A stretch of DNA of 64,000 nt, from contig NZ_CP150661.1 of the NCBI RefSeq assembly GCF_038024105.1, positions 2,933,001-2,997,000 of the forward strand. Direction: 5' to 3'. Every line of letters begins with the position of its first letter. Position 1 is the stretch's first letter. The translations under genes and the position numbers were made by a program. The DNA comes from Polaribacter butkevichii. Lineage in GTDB: Bacteria; Bacteroidota; Bacteroidia; Flavobacteriales; Flavobacteriaceae. Below are positions 48,644 to 59,900 of the stretch, piece by piece. A model generated the notes under the pieces. The model ran no database searches and was not told the DNA's origin. It saw only the letters and a program-made list of their open reading frames with translations.

Positions 48644-50236
48644 ATGAAAAAACAATTTACAGAAATACCAGAAGCATATAAAGTCAATTCACTATTACAT
48701 CAAAAAACGTATTTAGTAGATGGTGAATTAAAAGAATGGAAAGGAGAATTTGCAGAGGTGTATTCTACAATTTCATCAACAAAAGAATACAAGCCAACTT
48801 TATTAGGGACTGTACCTAATTTAACAGGAGAAGAAGGAATAGAAGCTTTAAACTCTGCGTACAGAGCCTATGATAAAGGGCAAGGTTTGTGGCCAACAAT
48901 GCGTGTTGCAGACAGAATAGAATGTATGGAAGAGTTTGCAGAGCAAATGAAAACCAAACGAGATGAGGTTGTAAAATTATTAATGTGGGAAATTGGAAAA
49001 GCTTTACCAGATTCTGAAAAAGAATTTGATAGAACTATAGAATACATTTACGATACTATTGAAGACTATAAGCAAATGGACAGGGATTTTGCTAAGTTTG
49101 AAAAAAACAGTGGAGTACATGCTCATATTAGACGTGGTCCTTTAGGTGTAGTTTTATGTTTAGGACCATATAATTACCCTTTAAATGAAACATTTGCACT
49201 GTTAATTCCTGCTTTAATTATGGGGAATACAGCTGTATTTAAACCTGCAAAACATGGAGTCTTGTTATTGTCTCCATTATTAGAGGCTTTTCAAAATAGT
49301 TTTCCAGAAGGTGTGGTCAATGTAATTTATGGTAGAGGTCGTGTTTTAGCAACTCCTATTATGAAAACAGGTAAAGTAGATGTGTTAGCTTTAATAGGTA
49401 ACAGTAAATCTGCAAATGCTATTCAAGCAAACCACCCATTTAAAAATAGATTACGTTTGGTGTTAGGTTTAGAAGCTAAAAATCCTGGAATTGTATTACC
49501 AGATGCGGATTTAGACTTAGCAATAGATGAATGTCTTGCTGGAGCAACTTCTTTTAACGGACAACGTTGTACTGCTTTAAAAATATTATATGTTCATGAA
49601 CATATTGTAGATAAATTTAACAAACGATTTGCAAAAAGAGTAGATGCTTTAAAATTTGGAAACCCATGGGAAGAAGGAGTGAAACTAACACCTTTACCAG
49701 AACCAGGTAAGCCTGCTTATATTCAAGAATTAATTGATGATGCTACTGCAAAAGGAGCAAAAGTGATTAATAAAAAAGGAGGAGAAACTACAGAGAATTA
49801 CATTTTCCCATCAGTTTTATACCCTGTTTCTAAAGATATGAGAGTGTTTCAAGAAGAGCAATTTGGTCCTGTAACACCTATTGTTTCTTTTAAAAATATT
49901 CAAGAACCTTTAGATGATATGGCAGATTCTAATTATGGGCAACAAGTAAGTGTTTTTGGTAGCGAGGTAAAAACTTTAGCGCCATTAATTGATACGTTAG
50001 TAAATTTAGTGTGTAGAGTAAATTTAAATAGTGCTGCTCAAAGAGGACCAGATGTATATCCTTTTACAGGAAGAAAAGATTCTGCAGTTTCTACATTAAG
50101 TGTGCATGATGCACTGCGTTCTTTTTCTATTAGAACTTTTGTTGCGTCTAAAGATACACCGTATAATAATGCTATTTTAGAAGAGTTATTAGATAAAAAA
50201 GCGTCTAACTTTATCAATACAGATTATCTATTGTAA
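48644..50236 (+). CDS. gapN: NADP-dependent, non-phosphorylating glyceraldehyde-3-phosphate dehydrogenase (GapN-type aldehyde dehydrogenase)
   Basis: 530 residues of the ALDH superfamily: [28 protein letters not shown], catalytic Glu context [18 protein letters not shown], catalytic Cys in [10 protein letters not shown]. The end, [21 protein letters not shown], resembles GapN/ALDH11 (INSAPARGPDHFPF). It would oxidise glyceraldehyde-3-phosphate straight to 3-phosphoglycerate and make NADPH. The conserved GGK before the Glu region is changed to LEAK, so the substrate is not certain. Confidence 0.78.
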   Translation: MKKQFTEIPEAYKVNSLLHQKTYLVDGELKEWKGEFAEVYSTISSTKEYKPTLLGTVPNLTGEEGIEALNSAYRAYDKGQGLWPTMRVADRIECMEEFAEQMKTKRDEVVKLLMWEIGKALPDSEKEFDRTIEYIYDTIEDYKQMDRDFAKFEKNSGVHAHIRRGPLGVVLCLGPYNYPLNETFALLIPALIMGNTAVFKPAKHGVLLLSPLLEAFQNSFPEGVVNVIYGRGRVLATPIMKTGKVDVLALIGNSKSANAIQANHPFKNRLRLVLGLEAKNPGIVLPDADLDLAIDECLAGATSFNGQRCTALKILYVHEHIVDKFNKRFAKRVDALKFGNPWEEGVKLTPLPEPGKPAYIQELIDDATAKGAKVINKKGGETTENYIFPSVLYPVSKDMRVFQEEQFGPVTPIVSFKNIQEPLDDMADSNYGQQVSVFGSEVKTLAPLIDTLVNLVCRVNLNSAAQRGPDVYPFTGRKDSAVSTLSVHDALRSFSIRTFVASKDTPYNNAILEELLDKKASNFINTDYLL

Positions 50237-50260
50237 GAAAATTAGAAGTATTATAGATTT

Positions 50261-50287
50261 AAAAACCTCCAGAAATGGAGGTTTTTT
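50261..50287 (+). terminator. Terminator after gapN
   Basis: AAAAACCTCCA, GAAA tetraloop, TGGAGGTTTTTT: a compact intrinsic terminator 24 bp after the stop codon. Confidence 0.85.
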
Positions 50288-50341
50288 GTTTTTAGAGCAT
50301 GGGTGTCTGTAAGTTAATTTAGAAACACTCCATGTTATTAT

Positions 50342-51169
50342 CTAAACCTTAATAGTTAGCATTGGTTTTAGAGCGTTTTTAGATAAGCTTTTGGTAACAC
50401 TACCTGTAAATAAGTGCGCTAAGCCTGTTCTTCCGTGTGTGCTTAAGGCAATTAAATCTGCATTAATATCGTTAGAAAAGTTTAAAATTCCTTTTTCTAC
50501 GGTAGTATCGCTATAGACGTTAATTTTATGTTTTGGTAAATTAAAATCTGTAATAAAATCTTTTATTTTTTGTTTTGTTTCTGAGGTTGCATGAAAGTTT
50601 GCAGGTGTATTTACTTTTAATAAGTGAATTTTACTATCAAAAATAGTAGCAAAATCAACAAACTTGCTAAAGACTTCTTTGTTTTCTTCTTTAAAATTAG
50701 AGGCAAAAACCAAATTTTTTAATTTAAATTTTTTACTATCTTGTTTAATAACAATAACGGGTGTTTTAGAATTTCGTACAACTTTCTCTGTATTAGAGCC
50801 AATAATCATTTCTTCTAATTCAGAATGACCTTTAGATCCCATTATAATTAAGTCTGCATTAATTTTATCAGCATATTTTTGAATGCCTTCAAAAGGAGAG
50901 TTTAGTTTTATAAGGTATTCTACGTGAGTGTCTTTGTTAAAAAAAGTATTTTTAAAATGAAGTATCTTTTCTCTAATTTTTCTTAAATACAACATGCTTT
51001 CGGGGATGCTAAATTTACTGCTTGCTGCCATGTCTATGACACCTTTAGGCACTTCAATTAAATGAATCAGGTAAATAGTTGCATTTGTTTTTGCAGCTAT
51101 TTTTGCTGCAATTTTAGAAGCATATTCAGATGTTTTTGAAAAATCTATAGGGACTAAAATTTTTTTCAT
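50342..51169 (-). CDS. Universal stress protein with two Usp domains
   Basis: 275 residues. Two tandem Usp domains, each ending in the ATP-binding pattern G-2x-G-9x-G(S/T): GSKGHSELEEMIIGSNTEKV (about 114-133) and STHGRTGLAHLFTGSVTKS (about 241-259). Starts KKILVPIDFSKTSEYA. Likely binds ATP; the cellular role is unknown. It is convergent with gapN and divergent from the rimP promoter. Confidence 0.92.
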   Translation of the reverse strand: MKKILVPIDFSKTSEYASKIAAKIAAKTNATIYLIHLIEVPKGVIDMAASSKFSIPESMLYLRKIREKILHFKNTFFNKDTHVEYLIKLNSPFEGIQKYADKINADLIIMGSKGHSELEEMIIGSNTEKVVRNSKTPVIVIKQDSKKFKLKNLVFASNFKEENKEVFSKFVDFATIFDSKIHLLKVNTPANFHATSETKQKIKDFITDFNLPKHKINVYSDTTVEKGILNFSNDINADLIALSTHGRTGLAHLFTGSVTKSLSKNALKPMLTIKV

Positions 51170-51236
51170 ATCACAAAAATTTAAAGGTTCATATCAACGT
51201 ATCTAAAGTTACAAAAAATATTTGACTTCAACTTAG

Positions 51237-51267
51237 TTTGGTAAATCCCAAACATTTAGTATATTTG
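51237..51267 (+). promoter_or_regulatory. Promoter of rimP-nusA-infB
   Basis: TTTG (51237-51240), 19 bp, TATATTTG (51260-51267): a perfect match to the Bacteroidota consensus. It gives a 5' leader of about 70 bases. Confidence 0.85.
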
Positions 51268-51297
51268 CACCGAAATTTATAATAAATGGGGAAGGAA

Positions 51298-51322
51298 GGG
51301 GACTAAGAGTCCCCTCTTTTTA
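51298..51322 (+). promoter_or_regulatory. Terminator-like hairpin in the rimP leader
   Basis: GGGGACT pairs with AGTCCCC around a 3-base AAG loop and is followed by TCTTTTT. It lies in the 5' leader between promoter and rimP. Termination here would reduce expression of the operon, which encodes NusA itself, so autoregulation is plausible. Confidence 0.6.
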
Positions 51323-51343
51323 TATTTTATTTTAAGCATTAAA

Positions 51344-51805
51344 ATGGACCAAACCAAGGTAAGAGATTTAGTAGATGAAGCATTAGCACTGAACGAATCA
51401 TTGTATTTGATAGATTTATCAATATCAGAAAACAATAAAATTCAGGTTACAGTAGATGGTGATAATGGAGTTCCATTAAGTGAATGCATTAGAATTAGTA
51501 AAAGTGTAGACGGTAATTTTGATAGAGAAGAAGAAGATTTCTCTCTAGAAGTCTCTACACCAGACATTTCTCATCCACTTAAAGTAAAGAGACAATATAT
51601 TAAAAACATTAATAGAATACTAAAAGTAAAAACTTCTGAAGAAGAATTTGAAGGGACTTTAGTTGAAGCAGATGAAGATAAAATTGTTCTAAACTGGAAA
51701 GCAAGAGAGCCAAAACCAATAGGTAAGGGAAAAGTTACTGTGTTAAAAACAGCAACTATAGATTATCAGGATATTAAAGAAGCAAAAGTGAAGATTGTAT
51801 TTTAA
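51344..51805 (+). CDS. rimP: Ribosome maturation factor RimP
   Basis: 153 residues: N-terminal domain with LIDLSISENNKIQVTVDGDNGV-like strand pattern and the CIRISKSVDG segment, then LEVSTPDISHPLK and a C-terminal SH3-like barrel (EFEGTLVEADEDKIVLNWK). It matures 30S subunits. First gene before nusA and infB, the usual order. Confidence 0.93.
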   Translation: MDQTKVRDLVDEALALNESLYLIDLSISENNKIQVTVDGDNGVPLSECIRISKSVDGNFDREEEDFSLEVSTPDISHPLKVKRQYIKNINRILKVKTSEEEFEGTLVEADEDKIVLNWKAREPKPIGKGKVTVLKTATIDYQDIKEAKVKIVF

Positions 51806-51816
51806 GCAAAAATGTA

Positions 51817-53073
51817 ATGGAGAATATAGCATTAATTGATTCGTTTTCAGAATTTAAAGATAACAAGAGTATAGACAGAGTAACATTAATGTCTATTTTA
51901 GAAGAAGTTTTTAGAGCTGCCTTAAAACGTAAGTTTGGTTCTGATGATAATTTTGATATTATTATTAACCCAGATAAAGGAGATTTAGAAATTTGGAGAA
52001 ATAGAGTTGTGGTTGCAGATGGTTTTTCTGAAGATGATAATGAAGAGATTGAATTAGCGGAAGCAAGATTAATTGAGCCAGATTTTGAAATTGGTGAAGA
52101 TGTATCTGAAGAAGTGAAATTAATTGATTTAGGAAGAAGAGCTATTTTAGCATTACGTCAGAACTTAATTTCTAAAATTTACGAACACGATAGTACAAAT
52201 ATCTTTAAGCAATTTAAAGAATTAGAAGGAGAATTGTACAGTGCAGAGGTGCATCACATACGTCATAATGCAATTATTTTGTTAGATGATGATGGCAATG
52301 AAATTGTGTTACCAAAAAGTGAGCAAATTCGTTCAGATTTCTTTAGAAAAGGAGATTCTGTAAAGGGTGTTATAAAAACAGTAGAGTTAAGAGGGAACAA
52401 ACCAGCGATTATTTTATCAAGAACATCGCCTGTTTTCTTAAATAAACTGTTTGAACAAGAAATTCCTGAAGTTTTTGATGGTTTAATTACTGTTGAAGGC
52501 GTTGCTAGAATACCAGGAGAAAAAGCAAAAGTAGCGGTAGATTCTTATGATGATAGAATAGATCCTGTTGGAGCTTGTGTTGGTGTAAAAGGTTCTAGAA
52601 TTCATGGTATTGTACGTGAGTTAGGGAATGAGAATATAGACGTTATTAACTATACCAAAAACGAACAATTATTTATTTCAAGAGCATTGAGTCCTGCTAA
52701 AGTGACATCAATGGAAATAGAAATGTTTGATGAAGAAAGAAACGGTAAAAAAGGACGTGTAAGCGTTTTATTAAAACCAGAAGAAGTTTCTAAAGCAATT
52801 GGTAGAGGAGGGGTAAATATTCGTTTAGCAAGTGAGTTAACAGGTTACGAAATAGACGTTAAGAGAGAAGGTCTAGAAGAAGAAGACGTAGAGTTAACAG
52901 AGTTTGGAGACGAAATTGAAGATTGGGTTATTGTTGAATTCAAAAAGATTGGTTTAGATACTGCAAGAAGCGTATTAGAAACTAGTGTGGCAGAATTGGT
53001 AAGAAGAACTGATCTAGAAGAAGAAACAATTATGGATGTTCAAAGAATCTTGAAAGAAGAATTCGAGGACTAA
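51817..53073 (+). CDS. nusA: Transcription termination/antitermination factor NusA
   Basis: 418 residues, starting 11 bp after rimP. N-terminal RNA polymerase-binding domain (LIDSFSEFKDNKSIDRV), S1 domain (about 130-200, LYSAEVHHIRHNAIILLDDDG), then KH domains (IDPVGACVGVKGSRIHGI; KAIGRGGVNIRLA). A short acidic end replaces the two extra repeats of E. coli NusA. Confidence 0.95.
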   Translation: MENIALIDSFSEFKDNKSIDRVTLMSILEEVFRAALKRKFGSDDNFDIIINPDKGDLEIWRNRVVVADGFSEDDNEEIELAEARLIEPDFEIGEDVSEEVKLIDLGRRAILALRQNLISKIYEHDSTNIFKQFKELEGELYSAEVHHIRHNAIILLDDDGNEIVLPKSEQIRSDFFRKGDSVKGVIKTVELRGNKPAIILSRTSPVFLNKLFEQEIPEVFDGLITVEGVARIPGEKAKVAVDSYDDRIDPVGACVGVKGSRIHGIVRELGNENIDVINYTKNEQLFISRALSPAKVTSMEIEMFDEERNGKKGRVSVLLKPEEVSKAIGRGGVNIRLASELTGYEIDVKREGLEEEDVELTEFGDEIEDWVIVEFKKIGLDTARSVLETSVAELVRRTDLEEETIMDVQRILKEEFED

Positions 53074-53133
53074 GTATAGTATAGAATTAAAGTAAAAAGT
53101 ATATTTTTACAAGTATAAAGTTAAAAAGAATTT

Positions 53134-56019
53134 ATGTCTGTAGGCAAAACAATGAGGCTTAATAAAGTTTTAAGAGAATTAAACATTTCTCTTGATAGAG
53201 CAGTCGAATATTTAGCGGGTAAAGGTCACGAAATAGAATCGAGGCCAACCACTAAAATTACGGGTGACGTCTATCAAGTTTTACTTGATGGCTTTGAAAA
53301 AGACGCAAGCAAAAAAGCTGCATCTAAAGAAGTTGGAGAAGAAAAACGTAAAGAGAAAGAAGCTATTCGCTTAGAGCATGAAGCTAAGTTAGAGAAGAAA
53401 AGAGCGGAAGAGGTTAAGAAAGAAGAGGTTTTAAGGGCCAAAGCAGATAAATTAGAGTTTAAAACTGTTGGTAAAATAGATATCGATAATATCGGTAAAA
53501 AACCTGCTGACAAAGTTGAAAAGGTAAAAGAAGAGCCTAAAGAGGTTGTTGTAGAGCCTAAGGCAGAAACGCCTAAAACTGAAACACCTAAAGTAGAAGA
53601 GCCAAAAGTAGTTACAGAAACTCCAGTGGTTGAAGCAAAAGCCGAAACTCCGAAAGTAGAAGAAACTCCTGTGGCAGATAAACCAAAGGTTGTTATTCCT
53701 GAAGTTAAAAAAACGGTTTCTGAAATAGAAAAAGAAGTTTCTAAAGTTGGTGATAAACCAAAAGGGAAAAGAGAGGTTTCTAAATCTGATGAAAAAGTAG
53801 AGGAAGTTACTGCAGAAAATGCAGAAGCTATTAAAACTCAATATAAAAAATTAGACGGTCCTAATTTTACAGGTAAGAAAATTGATTTAAAACAATTTGA
53901 AAGACCTAAGAAAAAGAAACCAGAACCTAAAAAAGATGCAAACGCAGACAAGAAGAAACGTAAGCGTATTGTAACTAAAGCAGGTGCGCCAGGTTCTGCT
54001 ACTGCAAGACCAAGTAGACCAGGTCAAGGTAATAGAAGCGGTGGTGGAAGTAGACCTCCTTTTAATAGAGGCGGACGAGGAGCAGCAAGACCAGCAGCAG
54101 TTAAGAAAGAAGAGCCAACAGAAGCAGAAATTCAAAAGCAAGTAAGAGAAACGCTAGAGAAACTGCAAGGAAAATCTTCTAGAGGTAAAGGAGCAAAATA
54201 CCGTAGAAATAAAAGAGATGCACATAGAGAACATTCTGATGCTGAGTTAGAAGCACAAGCATTAGACAACAAAATCTTAAAAGTAACAGAATTTGTTACT
54301 GTAAGTGAAGTTGCTACAATGATGGAGGTTCCTGTAACAAATATTATATCTGCATGTATGTCTTTAGGTATGATGGTAACAATGAATCAGCGTTTAGACG
54401 CAGAAACATTAGTTATTGTTGCCGAAGAATTTAACCACAAAGTAGAATTTGTTGGGGCAGAAGTAGAAGAGTCTATAGAAGAAGTTATAGATAAACCAGA
54501 AGATTTAGAAACTCGTGCGCCAATTATTACGGTAATGGGTCACGTAGATCATGGTAAAACATCTTTATTAGATTACATTAGAAAAGCAAATGTTATTGAT
54601 GGTGAAAGTGGAGGAATTACACAACACATTGGTGCATATTCTGTAAAAGTTGGCGATCAAAAAATAGCATTTTTAGATACACCAGGTCACGAGGCGTTTA
54701 CCGCAATGCGTGCACGTGGGGCGCAAGTAACAGATTTAGTTATTATTGTAGTTGCAGCAGATGATGATGTAATGCCACAAACTAAAGAAGCAATTTCTCA
54801 TGCGCAAGCAGCAGGAGTGCCTATTATATTTGCAATCAACAAGATTGATAAACCAAATGCAAATCCAGATAATGTAAAAACGCAATTATCTCAAATGAAT
54901 TTGTTGATAGAAGAATGGGGTGGTAACATACAATCTCAAGATATTTCAGCAAAACATGGAACAGGTATTCCAGAATTATTAGAGAAAGTTTTATTAGAAG
55001 CTGAAATTTTAGAATTGAAAGCAAACCCTAAGAAGAATGCAGTTGGTGCGGTAGTGGAAGCATTATTAGATAAAGGTAGAGGATATGTTTCTACCATATT
55101 AGTACAAGCAGGAACTTTAAAAATTGGAGATTACTTGTTAGCAGGTAAACACAGTGGTAAAGTAAGAGCAATGTTTGATGACAAAGGAAACAACTTAAAA
55201 GTTGCCGGACCATCAACACCGGTATCTATTTTAGGTTTAGACGGAGCGCCACAAGCGGGGGATAAGTTTGTAGTATTTGATGATGAAAGAGAAGCAAAAC
55301 AAATTGCATCTAAACGTTCTCAATTACAACGTGAGCAATCTGTAAGAACTCAAAAAACATTAACGTTAGATGAAATTGGACGTAGAATTGCGTTAGGAGA
55401 CTTTAAAGAATTAAACATTATCTTAAAAGGAGATGTAGATGGTTCTGTAGAAGCATTAACAGATTCTTTCCAAAAATTATCTACTGAAGAAATTCAGGTT
55501 AATATTTTACATAAAGGTGTTGGAGCCATTACAGAGAGTGATGTGTTATTAGCATCAGCATCAGACGCAATTATTGTTGGGTTTAATGTTCGTCCGCAAG
55601 GAAATGCTAGAGTAGTAGCAGATAGAGAAGAGGTAGATATTAGAACATATTCTATTATTTATGCAGCTATCAACGACTTAAAAGACGCCATGGAAGGAAT
55701 GTTATCTCCAGAAATGAAAGAAGAAGTTACTGGTAATGTAGAAATTAGAGAAATCTATAAAATCTCTAAAGTTGGTAACATTGCAGGTTGTATGGTAATG
55801 TCTGGTAAAATTCAAAGAGATTCTCAAATTAGAATTATTAGAGACGGAATTGTAGTGCACGATGGAACTCTAACAGCGTTAAAACGTTTTAAAGATGATG
55901 TTAGAGAAGTTACAAAAGGCTTTGATTGTGGTATTCAAATTAAAAACTACAATGATATTGCTGAAGGAGATGTAATTGAAGCATACAAAGAAGTAGCAGT
56001 GAAGAAGAAATTGAAATAA
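53134..56019 (+). CDS. infB: Translation initiation factor IF-2
   Basis: 961 residues. IF2-N motif at the start ([21 protein letters not shown]), a long Lys/Glu/Pro-rich linker with PKVEE-type repeats (about 70-300), an RG/KR-rich stretch, then the GTPase: G1 [14 protein letters not shown] (469-482), [11 protein letters not shown]3 DTPGHEAF, G4 NKID. Four C-terminal domains follow. The start [13 protein letters not shown] is kept since homologues begin a few residues before the RLNKVLREL motif. Confidence 0.96.
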   Translation: MSVGKTMRLNKVLRELNISLDRAVEYLAGKGHEIESRPTTKITGDVYQVLLDGFEKDASKKAASKEVGEEKRKEKEAIRLEHEAKLEKKRAEEVKKEEVLRAKADKLEFKTVGKIDIDNIGKKPADKVEKVKEEPKEVVVEPKAETPKTETPKVEEPKVVTETPVVEAKAETPKVEETPVADKPKVVIPEVKKTVSEIEKEVSKVGDKPKGKREVSKSDEKVEEVTAENAEAIKTQYKKLDGPNFTGKKIDLKQFERPKKKKPEPKKDANADKKKRKRIVTKAGAPGSATARPSRPGQGNRSGGGSRPPFNRGGRGAARPAAVKKEEPTEAEIQKQVRETLEKLQGKSSRGKGAKYRRNKRDAHREHSDAELEAQALDNKILKVTEFVTVSEVATMMEVPVTNIISACMSLGMMVTMNQRLDAETLVIVAEEFNHKVEFVGAEVEESIEEVIDKPEDLETRAPIITVMGHVDHGKTSLLDYIRKANVIDGESGGITQHIGAYSVKVGDQKIAFLDTPGHEAFTAMRARGAQVTDLVIIVVAADDDVMPQTKEAISHAQAAGVPIIFAINKIDKPNANPDNVKTQLSQMNLLIEEWGGNIQSQDISAKHGTGIPELLEKVLLEAEILELKANPKKNAVGAVVEALLDKGRGYVSTILVQAGTLKIGDYLLAGKHSGKVRAMFDDKGNNLKVAGPSTPVSILGLDGAPQAGDKFVVFDDEREAKQIASKRSQLQREQSVRTQKTLTLDEIGRRIALGDFKELNIILKGDVDGSVEALTDSFQKLSTEEIQVNILHKGVGAITESDVLLASASDAIIVGFNVRPQGNARVVADREEVDIRTYSIIYAAINDLKDAMEGMLSPEMKEEVTGNVEIREIYKISKVGNIAGCMVMSGKIQRDSQIRIIRDGIVVHDGTLTALKRFKDDVREVTKGFDCGIQIKNYNDIAEGDVIEAYKEVAVKKKLK

Positions 56020-56051
56020 TAATTTTCGATATTTTTTTTAAATTATATAAG

Positions 56052-56078
56052 CCGCAAACACTGTTTGCGGTTTTTTTT
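56052..56078 (+). terminator. Terminator of rimP-nusA-infB
   Basis: CCGCAAAC, loop ACT, GTTTGCGG, then eight Ts. 33 bp after the infB stop. Confidence 0.9.
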
Positions 56079-56190
56079 ATGGCTATTGTTCAATGAGTCA
56101 GTGTCTAGCATTCTAGACAAAAAAATAACAAAAAAAATAATAAAATGGCATAAGGTTTGCCTTAAAGATGAAAATAAAAACTAAGAAATT

Positions 56191-56754
56191 ATGATTAAAA
56201 AATTATGGATTACCTGTGTTTCTATTGCTTTAGCAGGAACGTTAAATGCACAAGACGTAAAAATAGGGCTTAAGTTAGGGATGAATATTGCCTCTGTAAA
56301 TGGAAGTAATGCAAATAATCTCGACTCGAGAACAGGATTTATTATTGGTGCTACATCAGAGGTTTCGTTAACTGAAAAGTTTTCTATACAACCAGAATTA
56401 TTGTATTCCGTACAAGGTGCGCAACAAAAAGATAATTTTAAGTACGATTTAAATTACGTTTTACTTCCTATTATGGCGAAGTATTATGTTGCAAAAGGAT
56501 TTTCAGTAGAAGCAGGACCACAATTTGCTTTTTTAATAAAAGATCAATTGGTACCAATTGATCAATATAATGGTGGAGGTAAAGAAAATACAGATGCAGA
56601 AAATTTTGATCTTGCAGCAAATTTTGGAATAGGTTATCAGTTTGATAGTGGCATTTTTTTTCAAACAAGATACAATTTAGGGTTGATTGCTATTAGTGAA
56701 AATCCAGATATTAAAAATGGTGTTTTTCAAATGACTTTAGGATATCAATTCTAA
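56191..56754 (+). CDS. Outer-membrane beta-barrel protein (PorT/OmpW-like small barrel)
   Basis: 187 residues. Signal peptide MIKKLWITCVSIALAGTLNAQ, then alternating strands (KIGLKLGMNIASVNG, FIIGATSEVSL, FSIQPELLYSVQGAQQK, FSVEAGPQFAFLI, LAANFGIGYQF) and a final YQF ending in Phe, the typical outer-membrane sorting end. It matches the Bacteroidota 'porin family / outer membrane beta-barrel' group. Substrate unknown. Confidence 0.85.
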   Translation: MIKKLWITCVSIALAGTLNAQDVKIGLKLGMNIASVNGSNANNLDSRTGFIIGATSEVSLTEKFSIQPELLYSVQGAQQKDNFKYDLNYVLLPIMAKYYVAKGFSVEAGPQFAFLIKDQLVPIDQYNGGGKENTDAENFDLAANFGIGYQFDSGIFFQTRYNLGLIAISENPDIKNGVFQMTLGYQF

Positions 56755-56769
56755 AAAAAAAACATATAT

Positions 56770-56808
56770 AACATCTTCTTCATCTAAATGAAGAGGATGT
56801 TTACTTTT
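56770..56808 (+). terminator. Terminator after the barrel gene
   Basis: A 14-bp stem (AACATCTTCTTCAT with ATGAAGAGGATGTT, one G-T wobble), CTAA loop, then TACTTTT. Confidence 0.7.
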
Positions 56809-56900
56809 AACGAAATCGTTCTTTTTAGCTAGATTTTACCATACGAATCATTCCTGTTTAAGCAAGTTCGTTTTTACTTTAATCTTCTAAAGAATAAACG

Positions 56901-56908
56901 TAAATTTG
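56901..56908 (+). promoter_or_regulatory. leuS -7 box
   Basis: TAAATTTG followed by GCACAC, like the tRNA-Gln promoter, 22 bp before the start codon. The -33 region is not clear. Confidence 0.55.
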
Positions 56909-56930
56909 CACACTTTAATAAAAGAATCAA

Positions 56931-59900
56931 ATGCAATATAATCACCTAGATATAGAAAAGAAATGGCAAAAATTTTGGGCAGAAAACCAAACTTTTAAAG
57001 CTGATAATAAATCTGAGAAGCCTAAATATTATGTGTTAGATATGTTTCCTTACCCATCGGGAGCAGGTTTACATGTTGGACATCCTTTAGGATATATTGC
57101 AAGTGATATTTATGCACGTTACAAACGTCATAAAGGTTTTAACGTATTGCATCCGCAAGGATATGATTCTTTTGGTTTACCGGCAGAACAGTATGCTATT
57201 CAAACAGGTCAGCATCCAGCAAAAACAACAGAAGAAAATGTTGCAACCTACAGAAGACAATTAGATACGATTGGTTTTTCTTTTGATTGGAGCAGAGAAG
57301 TAAGAACTTCTAGCCCTGAGTATTATAAATGGACTCAGTGGATTTTTATTCAATTATTCAACTCTTGGTATAATAAAGATACAGACAAAGCAGAAGATGT
57401 TTCTACGTTAATTTCTATCTTTAAAAAAGAAGGAAATACAACTGTAAACGCAGTTTGTGATGAAGATATTCAAACTTTTTCTGCGGATGAATGGAAAGCT
57501 TTATCAACAAAAGAACAAGAAGAAATATTATTACAATACCGTTTAACGTTTTTGTCTGATACAGAAGTAAACTGGTGTCCTGCTTTAGGAACCGTTTTAG
57601 CAAATGACGAAATTGTAAACGGAGTATCAGAACGTGGAGGTCATCCTGTTATCAGAAAGAAAATGACACAATGGTCTATGCGAATTTCTGCCTATGCACA
57701 ACGTTTGTTAGACGGATTAGAAAAAATAGATTGGCCACAACCTTTAAAAGATTCTCAAACCAATTGGATTGGGAAATCTGTGGGTGCCATGGTTACTTTT
57801 GATGTAGCAAATGGTTCTGAAAAAGTATCATCTGAAGTAAAATTATCTTATAAAGAATTAGAAGCTTTAAAAGAATTACGACAAAATTTATCGAAAGCAG
57901 AAACAGTTCTTTGGAACGAGTTAAAGAATAAAAAAGGAGCATCAAAATTTAGAAAAAAATATACGATTGGTACATTTTTAGTAGATTATGTTTGTGTTGC
58001 TAAAAACTTAATTGTTGAGTTTTCTGGTAAAGAAGATGAAGCAGCAAGAGATCTTTATTTTGCAAGCGAAGGTTTTAATGTTGTTCGTTTTACAAATGAA
58101 GAAGTACTTGAAAATGTGCTTAAAGTTGTTACTGCTATTAATTCGGCAATTCAATTTCCAAAAAAGATTGAAAAAACTGAAAGCGAAAAGAATGTCACTT
58201 CGAGCGCAGTCGAGAAGACTTACAAAATTGATGTTTTTACAACACGTCCAGATACAATTTACGGAGTAAGTTTTATGACATTGGCTCCAGAACATGAGTT
58301 GGTATCAAAAATTACAACAGATGCACAAAAAGCCGAAGTAGAGGCTTACATTGCAGCCACTGCAAAACGTTCTGAACGTGATAGAATGGCAGATGTAAAA
58401 ACCATTTCTGGTGCGTTTACAGGTGCGTATGCAATTCATCCTTTTTCTGGTGAAAAGGTTCAAATCTGGATTGGAGATTACGTGTTAGCAAATTACGGTA
58501 CAGGAGCAGTTATGGCAGTTCCTTGTGGAGATCAACGTGATTATGACTTTGCTAAACATTTTGGAATTCCGATTCCTAATATTTTCGAAGATGTAGATAT
58601 TTCTGAAGCAGCACACACTGGTAAAGACGGAACAAAAATTGCAAATTCTGATTTTTTATCAGGATTAAAATATAAGAAAGCATTAAAATTAGCCATTTTT
58701 GAAATGGAAAAACGTGGCTTCGGTTACGGAAAAGTAAATTATCGTTTGCGTGATGCTGTGTTTAGCAGACAACGTTATTGGGGAGAACCTTTTCCAGTAT
58801 ATTATAAAGACGGTATGCCACAAATGATTGATGCAGAACATTTGCCAATTGTTTTACCAGAAGTAGAAAAATACTTGCCAACTGAAGATGGAAAACCACC
58901 TTTAGGAAACGCAACAGAATGGGCTTGGGATTCTCGTGGAAAGAAAGTGGTTTCTAACGATAAGTTAAAAAACAAAACGGTGTATCCTTTAGAATTAAAT
59001 ACAATGCCAGGGTGGGCGGGTAGTTCTTGGTATTTTAACAGATACATGGATGCTACAAACGCTAATGAGTTTGCAAGCAAAGAAAACTTAGACTATTGGA
59101 AAGAAGTAGATTTATATATTGGTGGATCTGAACACGCAACAGGACATTTATTATACGCTCGTTTTTGGCAAAAATTCTTGTTTGATAAAGGAATTGTACC
59201 TGTAGATGAGTTTGCAAAAAAACTGATTAACCAAGGAATGATTTTAGGAACTTCTGCATTTGTATACAAAGCAACAGCGTTTGTACAAAACGGTTGTGGT
59301 TGTTCTGATGAAAAATCTATGGATGATGTTTTAGAGAAAATACCAACGGTTTTTGTTTCTAAAAATTCTTTTACGACAGATGACGAATTTGAAACTGTGG
59401 TAAAAAATTACTTATTAGATAACAAGTTTTTAGATCCTAATTTTGCAGATTTAGTAATGATAACTAAAACGGCTTTACATGTAGATGTTTCTTTGGTAAA
59501 TGCTTCGGATGAATTAGATGTTGATGCGTTTAAAAATCATGCTTTAAATAGTGATTACAAAAATGCCGAATTTATTTTAGAAGATGGCGCTTATAAAGTA
59601 GGACGTGAAGTAGAAAAAATGTCTAAGTCTAAATACAATGTTGTAAATCCGGATGCTATTTGTGAAGAATACGGAGCAGATAGTTTACGATTATTCGAGA
59701 TGTTTTTAGGCCCTTTAGAACAAGCAAAACCTTGGAAAACTTCTGGTATTTCTGGAGTTTCATCTTTCTTAAAGAAATTATGGAAACTGTACTTTAACGG
59801 TGAAAATTTTGATGTTTCTGATGCAGCGCCAACTAAAGATGAGTTAAAAACATTGCATAAAACCATAAAAAAAGTAGAAGATGATATAGAGAATTTCTCT

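Noticed and set aside
58012..58269. An 85-codon plus-strand frame within leuS as a separate nuclease gene
   Set aside because: It is out of frame with the DUF559 match, which reads in the leuS frame; the leuS frame is continuous across it.
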